64,000 bases of DNA, taken from positions 8,313,236 to 8,377,235 of the forward strand of contig NC_079380.1 of assembly GCF_021018895.1 (NCBI RefSeq), read 5' to 3'. Position 1 is the stretch's first letter; each line of letters starts with the position of its first letter. This DNA is from Seriola aureovittata. Lineage: Eukaryota > Chordata > Actinopteri > Carangiformes > Carangidae. The position numbers were made by a program, and so were the translations under genes. Shown here in pieces: positions 46,806 through 60,800 of this stretch. The notes under the pieces were generated by a model that was not told where the DNA came from, ran no database searches, and worked only from the letters and a program-made list of their open reading frames with translations.

Positions 46806-49800
46806 CTGAAATGTGACACAGATCTGGACCTTTAGTGTTTACCAAACTGCTAAAAGTAAAATTTTGGACGCAAGTGAAAGATAAAAGTAAAATTCCTTCT
46901 CTTTTACCCACAAAAATTTAGGAATAAAAAACATTTTTCATTTGAACATTTGATTGGATATTAATTACACCACTTTTTGGGAGTTATCAGGCGGCAAACA
47001 AACAGCAAGAATGAATCTGACATTCATTTTATTTACAATCAGTGTCTAAGTATCTTTGTCTGCACTTGTTAGTGTGAAACTAAAATTCTGCTTATTATCT
47101 GATTTCTCTGACCTCTACCATCAACAGGACGTCTGGCAGGAGGATTTCATTTCCATTTCAGCCAATTTCCTATGATTTCATCTCTATTTATATATTTATA
47201 CATTATGAATATATTACATTGGTGTGGGACCAGTGTGTGGGAATCAGATGGATCTATTGGCAGAAATTTAGTATAATATTCATAATAGTTTTCAGTAATG
47301 TATAATCACCTGAAACTAAGAATCGTTGTGTTTTCATTAGGTTAGAATAAGCCCTTCATATCGACATAGGGAGCAAATCTTCTCCCATGTTGCGCCGCCA
47401 TGTTTCTACAGTAGCCCGGAACGGACAAACCAAAGACAGGCCTTTCATGTTTTCACGTTACCTGAAGGCCACCATAGCGCCTCCTACGCAGTTCTTGCAG
47501 AATAATGTATCACTGAACAATGTTTTTTCTATACAGGAGTTGTAGGGTCAATCTATCTTTCTGCTTGGCTATTTTTCCTATAAGTGATCAATAATGTGAT
47601 CGGTTGAGTCCCTTTGCTCACACATTTAACAGTCTGATTTAACACAATCAGACTGTTGACGGTTGATTCTCACCCTTTGTGCTGACTGCAGCTCTTCCTT
47701 CAGAGACGTGATCTCCTGCTTCAGACTCTGCACCTCAGACTCCTTGACTCGCAGAGTGATCTGCAATAAAAACTTCAAATCATCAGCTTCATATCTTTGG
47801 AAAAAAGCTGAAGTGCAGAATCAAACATCTTGTTCACACTCAAATGGCACCCATGAGCATTTTTACAGGGATAAGTTACAGTACCCGTGTCATGGGTGAC
47901 ATCTAGTGGTCCAGTCAACACCTGAATTAACTTAAACCTGCTGCAGGCCCAGTTTAACCCAGAGTTTTAGTAGCTGTGTTATATAACTGTGTTATTACAA
48001 TTTAAGGTGTCACTTCATCCTCAGTTCATTTTTGATCACAGAAACATGGTGACTAATAATCTGACAAACGTCAAACAACCAGCCGTTAACTGATGTAGCG
48101 CTCTGTCACAAGTGCAGAGGGCACAAGGCTACAAGGAGGACATGTGGTCACTTTCCCAGAAATGTAGAAGTCACATATCTAAATATATATAATCAGTTTT
48201 AGTCTAAGCTAATTCTGTATATTTGAGTCAGTGACAGCAACACAGATAAAATGATGATGACAGTGATCATTTCATTTTCAGAACTGACCTTATATTGACT
48301 TAATGACAGTCATTAAAATGCTAATAATATATACATTTGTCCACAGTGAATTCTTGTGTTGGTGAAGTCGTTTCTCCTCTTTGATGAAGAGAGACTTAGA
48401 GCTCTGTCAAAACTGAACTCATCGATATTAGAGATTCAGTTTATAGAAAACATCAATGATTCTTTCTCCCAGTGAGAAAGCTGTCACTCCAAATGTTCTA
48501 GTGGTCCCTCCTTTACGCTTTAACCGTTACCTTTCTCTCCCGACTCACCTCCATCTCGTAGATGTCCATCCCCTGACTGAGCGGCAGGTCGTCCTGTTTG
48601 GCCAGCGAACACAGTCTGGTGATCTCTGCTGCGAGGTGACCGCTCAGCTCCTGGACAAAATAGGGGATATAATTTAAACTGAATAAAAAGACAAATAAAC
48701 TAAAGTAAAAGCTCAAATAAATTGTCTTGTTTTTCTAAAAACAAAAATCGTCAGAATAATTTGAAAGAAACTGCAATAATATATAAAAATTCGACATATA
48801 TGAGACTTTTAGATTTTCAAAAAAGCCACAGATATCTTGACATATGGAGCAGAATATTGATGACTAAACTAAGCGAAGATCTATTTGTTGGTTTTGTACC
48901 CTGGATCTCCTGTGGGTATTAACCGCGCACAAGAACACACGATGGGTGGATTGAAGGGAGTGTATCACCTGGTTCCTGGTCCTCAGGTCCTGGTTTTCCT
49001 GCTGGCACTGACACAAGGCCTTCCTCTCTGCATCCACAGCCTGGACCAGATGCCCGTTCTCCAGACACTTGAGAGAGAACTGCTGGGACAAAACCTCGAG
49101 CTCCCGCTGGTAGGAGGCCAGCTCCTCACTTCACAAACACACAGCAAACATAGATGTTAAACCCTTAAGAACGTGTTGTCCAAAACCCCCTCAGTTACAA
49201 ACTGTAATGGTCCCTGGACTGTTGGAAGTCATTACCTGTGTTGTCTGTGTAAGTCCTCCAGGATCGTGTTTCCGTTGTTGTTTTCTGACTGGCATCTCCT
49301 CTGCACCTCCCGCTCCAGCTCCAGACGGTGGGCGTTCTTGATGGCTTCGATTGCTGAGAAACAAGGAACAGGAGAGCAGATTCAGGCCCTCCAGATTAAT
49401 TAAAATAAATATATGTTCAGGATTTCTGAAATTACAGCTAAGAAATAATGCACAAAAAAACTGTATGAAACAGAAATTCCTTCGGTTGAGGTTTGGATTA
49501 ATGTGATCCTCGATGTTTTTGACTTTGAAAACTAAGGTTTGTATTAAGATTATTACAGGATAAATTATCAGATTTTAAATAAACTATTGGGATTACATTA
49601 ATTCCCCTTTGTTCTTAAGATACCCCAGTGTTTATCTTATCATCTGTTTAGAATTTAGATTTTTTTTTTCTAAGGTGAAAAGAGGCACCATTCCACATAT
49701 GCATTTTTAATTATTTTAATTTATTTTTAAATTTTAATTATTTATGTATGTAGTTATTTATTTTTATTTCTATCTTTATTTAATTATTTATCTATTTTCA

Positions 49801-52800
49801 ATTTTGTTTTTTTTTTTACACTGCAGACCCCACAGCAATGTCATTTTTGTAATTTTTCCCCTTTAAATACTTCTGTTTGTCCTTGTTAAAACTATTATTT
49901 AGAAAAAGTATTGAAGTTTCGGCAGTTCTCTTAACCACACACTGGACTTGTGATAAAGGTGAGAAAATAAACTTTGTTATTTCACCAAGTAAAGAAATGT
50001 TTAATGTTTTATATGTACACCATGCATAAACAAATATGAATTTCTTTTCCTGTTTATCATGTTTTGTGTTTATATAGAATTAGAGCTGAGACAATCAATT
50101 AATTAATTAGTTGATCAACAGGAATGTAACTGACAATGTTTTTTTTTTTAATCTATTAATAGGTTGAACCATTTTTCACGCAAAAATTGTGAAAAAATGC
50201 CAAATATTTGCAGATTTCAGTGTCACAAAAGAGAAGATTTGCAGCTTTTGTTTGTCATATGTAATTTACCACAGAATATTTTGGGATGTGTTTTTACACA
50301 TCTTTCTTCACTTCCACTACAAAATATATTGCAGGTATAGGAGCGATGAGAGTCTCTTCTCACCTGTTGCAGTAGCAGCGCTCTCCTCCTCCAGCAGTTG
50401 GTCTCTCTCCTCCAGGAGGCGCTCCACTTCCTGTTGGTGTCGGCGCTGCAGCTCCTCAACCACCTTCACATGAGAGTCCTCCATGGAGGCAAACGCACGC
50501 TGACATGTGGCCTGGGCGGACGACAGACGCTCACAGGGGTCACATACTGAACTTACAACCTCTGTGTATCACACTAAATGTTTCTTTGTGACCTATTTCC
50601 ATCTTTTAATTCCACTGGTCAAAAACGTCGTTCTAAAAAAGCGCACTCCACTGACTGAACGTGGCACTCCAATAACACTGTTTGACTCATGATGGACAGT
50701 AAAACTAAAGTAGACGCCTCATGAGACTTGGCTATGTTATGCTCATGGAGCCTGGATAAAGCAGAGCCACACATGGCTTTATACTACTTTTACACAGGTG
50801 TGATAGAACTCCAACACCTGTAAATAGACTTAAATCTTAAAATACTGGCTATGAAAATTTAGCACTGCCTACCTTCAGCTTCTCCGTCTCCATCTCCTGT
50901 TGCATCTGAACAGAACTCATTTTCCCGTCAAACTCCTCTTTCATCTCTTCCACAGTGACAGACAGCAGCTCCTCCAGCTCCTCCACTCTTCTTCTCAGCG
51001 ACAAAACTTGCTCCATCTCCAGGTTTGGATCTGTTTCCCGCTGGGATTCATCACTTTCTTCTAAGTTTTCATCCGACACCTCCTGGCTTCCCAATTGTGT
51101 GGTTTCCATACAGCTGAGCGAGGACTCAACCGTCTCTTCTTCTGGTGTTTCGGATTTCTGTTTAACATCTTCTTCCCTCGTTTCACCTTCAGTACTTTCC
51201 TTTGTTATCTCTGTCTCTGTGTCCTGTGGGTAAATCTCATCTGTCTGACAACACACACTCATCTTATCTCTCCATGAGGATCCTTGTTCTTCTTCTAGGT
51301 TCAACAGTCTTTCTTTTAGTTCTTTGTTTTCTTCAATCAGTTTGACACAGTTGCTGCAGTTAAGAGAAGAAGTGAGCAGTTTCTGTTTGGTTTCTTCAAG
51401 CTCTTTCTCACATTTTGACTGAACCTGGTTTAAGTGACAGCAGTACAGAGCTTCAGTGGCTGCAGAGTGAAAGAAACCAAACCAAGGATGCGCTGAAATG
51501 TGAAAGGCGTTAAGTCTGTCTGCAATCAGCTGGAGTTGTTCTGGGGCATAGGTGCTGACAGAGGAGGCGACTTGGTTTAGCAAAGAGATTTTCATCTGTG
51601 TGATCGCTCTAAAATGTTCAACGCCACAGAGCTGGTTAAAATCAGACAACTTGCTTTCATCGATCTTTGTGCTTTCTGTTTCTGTCACACTTGCGGTATC
51701 CCAAATAATATCCAGATCTTTCAAACCTTCCCTCCCCTCGTCTGTGCGTGAACCTGTCTCGGGAAGTAGACCTACACCTACAAGCAGCATTTCTCTCTCT
51801 AAAATCATGTGCTCTGTCACCTGACTGAGAAGCACTTCTACAGATTTCTCCTCATCTGATTGGGAAGGGCTGGCTCGCAGTTTGTTGAGAAGCAAACTCC
51901 ATAACCCTTCCTCCCACTTCAGCTGACTCACCACTGCAGGCGTCTCCTCCTCACCCTCACTTTCTTTTCCAAAATCCAACCTGTCAATCGCCTCCAATAA
52001 TTTCCCCAAAGCTTCCAACCTCATGACCATCCCTTCTATCACTTGCTGGATCCTTTCTTCACCAGAAACACAACTCTTTTCTCCCTTCAACCTCTCCTTC
52101 TTTAACTCCTGACTCAGTCTCACGATGTCAGCCTCGGCCTCTGCAGCTCTCTGAAGGTAAAGTTTCTCAGCCACCTTCAGCTCTGCGTTTTGCACCTGCA
52201 GCTCCCTGCAGGTTGCTTCTGATTGGTCGAGCTGCCTCTCCAGCTCTGTCAGCTTAGCTTCAGTAGCCTGAAAGCACAGCAGCAGATACCCCTCTGCTTT
52301 CTGTTCATTTTTCTCCTCTTCTGTCTCTTCCTTCTCTGCCGGGATGTTCAGCTGCAGCAGCGCCTCCGCCTCCCTCAGATTTTCCTCCAGAGATGTGATC
52401 AGCGTCTGGGCCTCCAGGAGCTCCTGGTTCCTCACACCCAGCTCCCTCTCCAGATCTCCTGCCCTCATCTTTCCCTGTTGCTCCACTTCTGGGAGGTGAT
52501 GGGGTTCGGTGTACCTGCTGCTGAGCTCTGCTTTCAGCCTCTCGATCTCGCGGTCTGCCTCCGTCAGTTGGTTTAACATCTCCTGGTTGCGCTGGTTGAG
52601 GGCCTCGTTCTGGCTGGTGAGCAGCTCCACCTCTTGGGAAAGCCTCCTCACCATCGCCTGGTCTGGAGGTATGTACTGCTCTATGAGACAGTTGAGTGGG
52701 CTCTCATCTCCCTCTGCAGGCTTTTCCAAAATGAATGATTCTGGGTCATATTCACTGTCATTTATTTGTGTTTCTGAAGTGGGGAACAGCTGACTGTCTT

Positions 52801-53259
52801 CTCTGTCTAGCTGCTTCTGGTGGTTGGTTGTTGTGCTATCAAAGTTTAGTCCTGTGATTCCTCCATCATTCTGAGACAGTGCATGTTGCCTGTCTGATGC
52901 AGGTGAAAGTAAAGGTGTGAAATCTCCCAATTCTTGGAAATTGCCCTCTGTATCATGCAGCCAGATGCTGGGCATCTGAGGTGTTGATGAAGGGGGTTCG
53001 AGGCCGAGCTGCTCCTGCATGTCCTGTCTGATAATGTTCTGCCGCTGTAAGAGCTCTCTGGTCTCTTCATATACATCTCTCAGACTCTGTGTTTGGCCGT
53101 TTGACGTATTTTCGTTTGGGGGACCTGGTGGAGGGTCAGGCTTAGAAAAGAAACCGGAATAGGAGAAAAGGGAGAAAGGAGGACGATTAGCTCCACACAG
53201 AAACAAGATATCAGCTAAGAGGCTCCAGATTTAGTATTTAGCTTTACCCTTGTAACCTG

Positions 53260-53292
<33 letters not shown>

Positions 53293-56200
53293 ATGATATC
53301 CCACTGGACTCAGCTGAGCTTCCAGCTCTAGTCTGCGCCGCTCGGACTCTGCCAGCTGAATCTTCAGATCCTCAACCTTCAACAACATAGAGATAACCAG
53401 TTAAAGGGGCAGTGCAATTTTACACTTGAAGATAGTTCACTCTGTAATGTTGGTACTCCTCAGCCTGTGAAAGCAGTTGTATAGTAGGATGTTCTACATT
53501 AGGAGAGAAAATGGTTTGTAAATTTGGTTTGTAGGTTATACATTTATAACATAAAGCCTGTGCTACAAACTGCGGACATGCAGTCTGAATTCATTACATA
53601 CATTGGAACGAGTTGACCCCACATGTGAAGTACTCACCCCCTTCCTGTAGATGTCCAAAAGCTTCTCCATCTCCACAGTGTCTTTGGCTTCAGTAAACAG
53701 TGAGACTGTCCTCTCCGGTCTGAACATAGTCTTCTCCACCTGCTTCCAGCACTCTTCCATCTCCTCTTCCACTTTTTCTTGAGATTTTGGACTCAGTGCT
53801 CTGACACCGCCACTCTCTCTCTTATCTCCACTCTCTTCCCAGCTCAGAGAGAAGCCCAGCATGTTCTCATACCTCCTCCTCCTCTCCTCCCGCCTCCTCC
53901 TTCTCTCCAGGTCTCCCATCTCCAGCGAGCACGGAGATTTAGTCCTCTGAGGGTCGGTCTCCAGTGTTGACTTTTTCTGAGGTCTAAACTCAGCCCAGTC
54001 AAATGTTCTGTAGCGCCCTTCTCGCCGTCTTTCCATCACACTCCTGGGTTTGGGATGAGAGTCTCTCTCTGTTGGGATGTCAATGGAGGAAGAGTCCTGA
54101 GTCACATCTGGTTTGGGGAGGGCTTCAGGTGGGCTGCAGGGGACGTGGTGGCCAGGTAAACTGCATACATCAACCATGTAAATCATTCTTTTAAGGAAAA
54201 ACTTTTCAAACAAACATTTCAACAAACTGAGGATTCACTGCTTTCCTCCGTTCAATCAGTGTAAACTGATGAACCTTTGGTGCTTGAACCGCCGGTTGGT
54301 AAAAAACAAATGATTCTATAACACGTCACTTTGGGCTCTGAAAAATTGTGATCAACATTTTCTATTATTGTAATTAATTAATTAAATTTAATTTCCCATT
54401 TTATCCCACAGGACTATTGTAATTTGACTTTACCTGGCTACATCTGGAGCATTAGCTGGATGCACATTTTTCATCAGAGACTGGATCCAGTTCTTGCGTA
54501 TCCCTGCAGTCATGGCCGACAGTGTGTAGACGGCCTTCGGAGTCTGTGACATATACAAAGTTAATTATCAGGAGATAAAATTTTGGCTCTTTAGCGTAGG
54601 AATTGTTGCTATAACATCTTACATGGATCTGAAATCCGTAGTTCCTCTGCACCTGGTACTCGGACACATTATAACACTTCGTTAGGTCAATTTCTCCTTT
54701 AAGATCTGAAGCCTGTGAGGAGGAATCAGAAAATATCTGTGTTGAATGAAACACAAAAACTGAATGTTTTTACAATTCAAAACCAATACATATGAAAGTA
54801 CCTCCTCAGTTACTGAGTCCTTGAAGTATCTAAGACTGTCAGTTGACAGCACAAACCAGTATTTCTTCCACTAGAGGGAAGCAAAGAACAAATGAAATGT
54901 ACAGAAGGTGAGAGGTTGTTAACATCATTTAGTTTAGGACTATAAAAATAGTTTACCTGGTCATTTTCATCCAGTTTCACCATCCAGCCTTTTTTGAAGT
55001 TTAATAAATCTGGCTGTAAAGAAGATAAAATGTGAACATTTTTGTTGTTAATACAAAAGCAGTTTAAAAAAAGGGAGCAGAAGAACTGTCTCATTGGTGA
55101 TCGGACCTGTGAGCACTGAATAAAGCTTTGTTCAAGTTATTATAAAGGAATGAAAGTTATCTTATGTTAGTGTTTCTCAACCTGGGGGTCACAACAAAAA
55201 CGCAGGAGGTCATGAGATGATTTACAGCATGACAAAGAAGAAAAACATATTTCTGCTGCACAAATTTTATTTGTAACTTTCATTTAATCTTTGTGGTTTT
55301 TATTGTAAATAAATCAAATTTTTTATATTCCTACAAATTATTTTTTTTAAAAAGCAGGATCACAAGAATAAAAATACCAGTAAACCCTGATTTACAATGG
55401 TAAATCTGCTGGTATTGTTTTCATATGTTTTATTATGTCTCTTTTCCTTTTTTTCCTCTTTTCCTTATTTCCTAAGAATTGCTTCTAACCGTGATTTTGA
55501 ACATGTCTGATAAGACAAGAAGATTACACAAACAGTTTGAGGCCTGTATGAATTAATTTACATTTTCTTTTACAGATTTTCTCTCTACATTTGGATGGAG
55601 TAAAGCCATGAAGCACAGGGGTTAACAAAAGAAGCTCAACCTTGCATCAGTGTTTTAATATTTTGTCAACACAATCAGTGTACCAGAACCTTAAAATGCA
55701 TCATAAGATTAACAAACTTATGACTTGAATCAGGACAAATCTGATCAAAGAATAGGTAAATAACACAAAGAATATGATTAGTACTCAAGGTCACATAAGG
55801 ATTAAGGAGCTGTTTGTCCTCTAGGGGGGGTAATTGGGGCTTCCATACATTTCATCTACACTGCCAGTGCAAGTGCGTAGTGATGCCTGATTTTCAGACA
55901 TAAATAATTAGCGTTTAGTTTTTAATTAATGACTTACTGTCATGACGGTGTCTGACGTCCTGCGGTCCAGGGATTTGGATCGTCTCTGAGGAGGGGGCGC
56001 GCCGAGCTGGGCTATGTCTCCACATGACTGCAGTTTCTGTGGAGGGCAAAAAGTCAAAAATCAAAATGATTGCGAAAACACTGAAATAACAAGAACTCCT
56101 TTCATCACCAGCATTCATGTTTTTTTTTTTTTGTTTTTTTTTTTTTTATCAGACACAGGTTTTCACTGATGCGGAGACGTGACGTGTTTTCTCAATTGGG

Positions 56201-57789
56201 ACGGTGGCAGCTTTGCAGCCTGCATTCCTTCAACCGGAGTAACCGATAGTCTGGGTCCTTGGCAGGGATGTCAGCTGTAAGGATTAGGCCTGCTGTAGAG
56301 CTCTGCAGGGAGCCCAGCAGGCTTTTCTCCACCGCCTGTTAAACTCTTACTCACATCACCAGTGAACTGCACATGGGTGACTGGATTTGGATGTGGAATG
56401 CATGAAAAGGTTTTAGAGGAAACATAATCCCTGATACTCCGAAGCCTTTTTGTCTTACATTTCAAAATGATGCTACAAGTCCAAAGAGCTGAGAGTGAGA
56501 TTCCTGCATGCTTCTTATGATCAGGTTTCATGCTGGCTAATAGAGACGCCTTAACAGCACGTATCAGGGTCTCTGTCAAGTCTGGATTACACAGCATTAA
56601 ATGGAACAAGGTTTTTTGTTTACTTGAGCCTCTGCTATTCAAAAGATTCATTCTTCCCTCTTATATAACCACTTTAATGGGAAAAAATGACCACTTTAAT
56701 GGTTACAGAACATTCTTTGTGTTTTCTCTTTCTCTGGCATTTACATTGAAAACTATCCAAGGACACAACACACGCAGGAACACAGTGCTCCGGCTGCAGT
56801 TGAACTGGTCTCTTTTTCCTCCCAAACAATTACTGACGGCTGCAGACAGAGCCCGTCCTCTGTTCGATGAAGAAGACTCCCAGAGCTGGAGGGGGAGTGG
56901 AGGGGGGGTGGGGGCTGTCTTGGGCATCTCAGCTCTGAGGCCTGAATGAACGCCGGACGGGCTCCTCTGACCTTCTTCTTGCTACCAAAACAAATGCACC
57001 CATAGACATAAATCATCACATGGGATAAAAAGTGCTGCTGGTGTATTTAAAAGGCAAATCCTCTGGAATGAGCCTGTGTGTTTAATCAAAGATTAACAGC
57101 GGCCACACTGATGACCATCTGTGTTGCACTACTGTGATCACAGTGTTTTCCACATCAGCCTCAGCGCCTGATGGCGTATTTCATAAAGGTGGCTCAGGAT
57201 TCAGGAAACTTTACTCTGAAAACTCTGAAAACTGAACGCGCCTCACAAACTGAATCAGGGTTAATCTGCTTCATTACGACAGCTAATGTGGGCAGACAAG
57301 GTCAAGCCTGATTTATTTCATGACTTTATAACACAGACCCAAGGCAACGAGCACCGATCACATCAATTCACATTGAAGAAAATAGACCTGCAAGCACAGA
57401 CATGACTTGACACTCATGTGAGCGCACAAATCAATATTTTTTGCTCAAGAATGAACAACTAGTGCTCTTGATTTAGCATAACTTATCTTCATGCCAATAG
57501 TCGTGTCCTGCTTGTACCCTTCACACGCTCACTTGGACTCATTTTGATCTCGGTCAGAAATATGTGGATACACATCACGTGTTCATCTGTTAAACACGTC
57601 GTTGCGTTGCGTTGTGTTGTGTTGTGTTGCGTTGTGTTGTGTTGTGTTGTGTTGCGTTGTGTTGTGTTGTGTTGTGTCGTGTTGCGTTGTGTTGCGTTGT
57701 GTTGCGTTGTCAGTGGAAAAACTGTTTTTTTGGCCAATTGGGGGCAGCAGACTTGACAGATCATCAAGTGTTATGTTGATATGTTGAAC

Positions 57790-57823
<34 letters not shown>

Positions 57824-60800
57824 TGTAAGTCCAGTATTCCCTCACTTTAGCTCTGTTTTTGGTCTCCACCAGCTCCTGAGGAGAATCTCTGGCTCAGCTG
57901 CTAAATGCTGAATTTAGAGAAATTTTACATTCACTGCAAATAGACTCATGATCAATGATCAATTTTTATCATGACTGTTTTTTATGTTACTATCAGCTGT
58001 AATATGTGATTTTTACTCTCAAAAATCAATATCAGTATCTGTCAGGTAACAGTCACTCCCTTATTATATGTCTAATATCTGCTTTACATTTTCTACATTA
58101 AACCAAAAATCAAGTAAAATCAGGAAAAGCTCTAAGATGAACATATATTTTCCAGAAGAGATTTAAAGGAGGTCACTGATGCTGCTGACCTGATTTCCTC
58201 AGGCGGCTCGTTCCACAGTTTCAGGGCTCTGACTGAGAAGGCTCTGACACCTTTAGTTTTCAGTTGTGCCTCAAGAACAGATAAAAGAGCTCTGGCCGAG
58301 GGGCTCAGGCTACAAAACTGGCTCATATGCAACTAACAGGTCAGATCTATCTCGGAGAGCCTTAAACACTTCTCTTGGATCTTATTAAAAGTCAGGTGAA
58401 GAGGCTGTTGCGGTAGTTGAGTCGCAGTGTAAAATGGCCTCTGTGTCTTACATCTTATTTTGAAAATATTTCTAAGATGATAAAAACAAGACATTAAACA
58501 GTTTTGAAAATAAACTCTGCTTTTCAGAACCACATTTACAAAACAGCCCTCAGGACCAGGCGAGTCTGGAGGTATCCATTTCCATAGTAACTCCATTGTG
58601 AGGTTTATTTGAAAAAACAAACCTGAGTGACTGATTTGAGCCTAGTTTAACTTGTAATCTATCTTTATGTAACTTCCTGTGGACTGTTTATGCTTCATGT
58701 TTGTGTTTTGTTGACACTATCACACACAGACACACAATTGTTAAGGTTTACTCACCTCTTTAATCGCTAAGGCCTGACAAGACACAGGGTCATTCACAAA
58801 CAGATGTGCACTTGGAAAGGAGCCGCAAAAGGAGGCACTGCTTTCTGAGTTGATCAAGTTCAGTAAACACAGACCGTCATGATTTTGCAGAGGTTCTCAT
58901 AAAGAGCCCTTAAGACTCACAGTTCCCAACATGACACTGTCTCTTGTTTCAGGTCATTGGAATCCCTGGAAAAAAGTGTGTAAGAGGAATGCTGTCTCCC
59001 AGATTACGACACACAAGAGCAGGCGGACTGAACGCCTTCAGGGCATCAAAACCAGTTCTGTTCACAAACAAAGTGCAGCTCAGAGTGAATCACCAACTCT
59101 CTCCCACCTGCTGACACATGTACCCACTCACACACATGCTGGAAGAAACACATGCCTTGACAAGGCAGGATCGACTTGTCCACGCGTTTCTCGACAAACT
59201 CTCATCACCTGCCTTTTAGCGTGCAGCGTGGACTCAATGTGGACTATGAAGATGCAAAAAACCTTGAATGAAACAGGATCCCTTGTGTTTACACGGTGGC
59301 TGATTGATGCAAACAGTGTCAGAGGGGAATTTGAGACGAGTTTACCTTTTCCAGATATTACATCAGGTCAGAGCTTCATTGTTGAAGTGACGTCTTTCTC
59401 TGTATAACACCTGGTTGTGTGAGTCATGTCCAAACCAGTCCAGCCTACAGCCCAGCCCAGTGGCAGGCCCAGTCCAGTCACGACAAACCCACATTACCTA
59501 TTCATGATTATTACTATCATATGGCAGCAAACGACCGCAGTCAGGAAACGGGTTTTTAATTGTTTAATGTTGATGTTAAAGTACCGGAAATCATATTGTC
59601 TTAATCATGCACCTACATGAAACATTGATGTTGCAACAATAATAGTCATTTCACAAGGGATATACGTTTACTGGTTTAAAAAGAGTGTGTTTCTGTCTCC
59701 TTGAGCCTGAGCAACTACCCATGGGCAAGCCTGCCATCACATTATGGTGATTTATCATCAGTTATATCAGTTAATCATTTTTTTTTTATGTCTTATTTAA
59801 TTTGGTTAGTCCTTCATTTTACACAGAGTTACTGCTCCCAGTCACAACATAGACCGGCACATAAACAAACGGGATAAACATAAAAAGATAAAACATGTTA
59901 ATCAATGAGCCTCAGGGGTGCTGGTGGGTGTATATTTACTGTATAGACATGGGAGCGGTATTAATCTTCTCATCTACTCCTCGTCAAGGGGGGGTCTCTG
60001 AAGTTATCTGACCAACCAACAAGCAGGTCTGATGAAGCATACTAGCAGCGTCAGCGACCGAAAATAGATGAACAGACCAGCCTGCGTAGTGCAGAAGGTG
60101 TATTGTAGCGTGAAACATGTATTTAGTGTGGTTACCTCTTGCTTGCTGGTGCGAACCTCACTCCTGCCCTTCCTGGAAACGGCTGTCCCTCCTCCCTGCT
60201 CTTTCTCTGCGGCCTCCAATCCCAGAATCCTCTCTGCTGTGCTGCCATGGCTGGAAAACATGAACCATTAATTAGTGAAAAGATTTCACCCGAGACAAAC
60301 GCACTGTATGTTCGTGTGGCTTCCCCAACCCCGCTAACACACAGGTGGGTTCTGACATCATTTCCACCAGGATGACAGCTCCATAATCACTCCAAACTGC
60401 ACCTGTGCAGCCAAGATCTTTTCATCATTGTTGTTGCTGCTGCTGAGAGATGACGGACAAGTAACCTGATATAAAGTACAGACAACTGTATGATGATGGC
60501 AACAAATGCTGCTAGTTAAAAGCTGGACTCACGATCAGTCAGTATCTTTCAGGACATGAGTGTGATATGTTCTGTTAGGAAGCTGATTTCATGGATGACA
60601 GAGACACATTACATTTACATTATTTTAACTGAATGGACTTTGTAAACATGTTCATTTGTTTGTGGGGTTAGAAATGGTTTTTAAAGTTCTTTTATTTAAC
60701 CAAAGTTAAAGCTTTGTGGGACGTTTTTTTTTTTACTCTATACGAGCATTAAAAAATGGAACAGCCATTTGCCGCATGTGAAGTGTGAACAATTAGAATT

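Noticed and set aside
57489..57787. Repetitive Thr/Gln/His/Asn or Cys/Val frames
   Set aside because: Direct translation of the GTTGT/GTTGC minisatellite.
58931..59407. 158-codon plus-strand frame antisense to mprip
   Set aside because: No recognised domain, no CpG promoter and composition like the surrounding intron.
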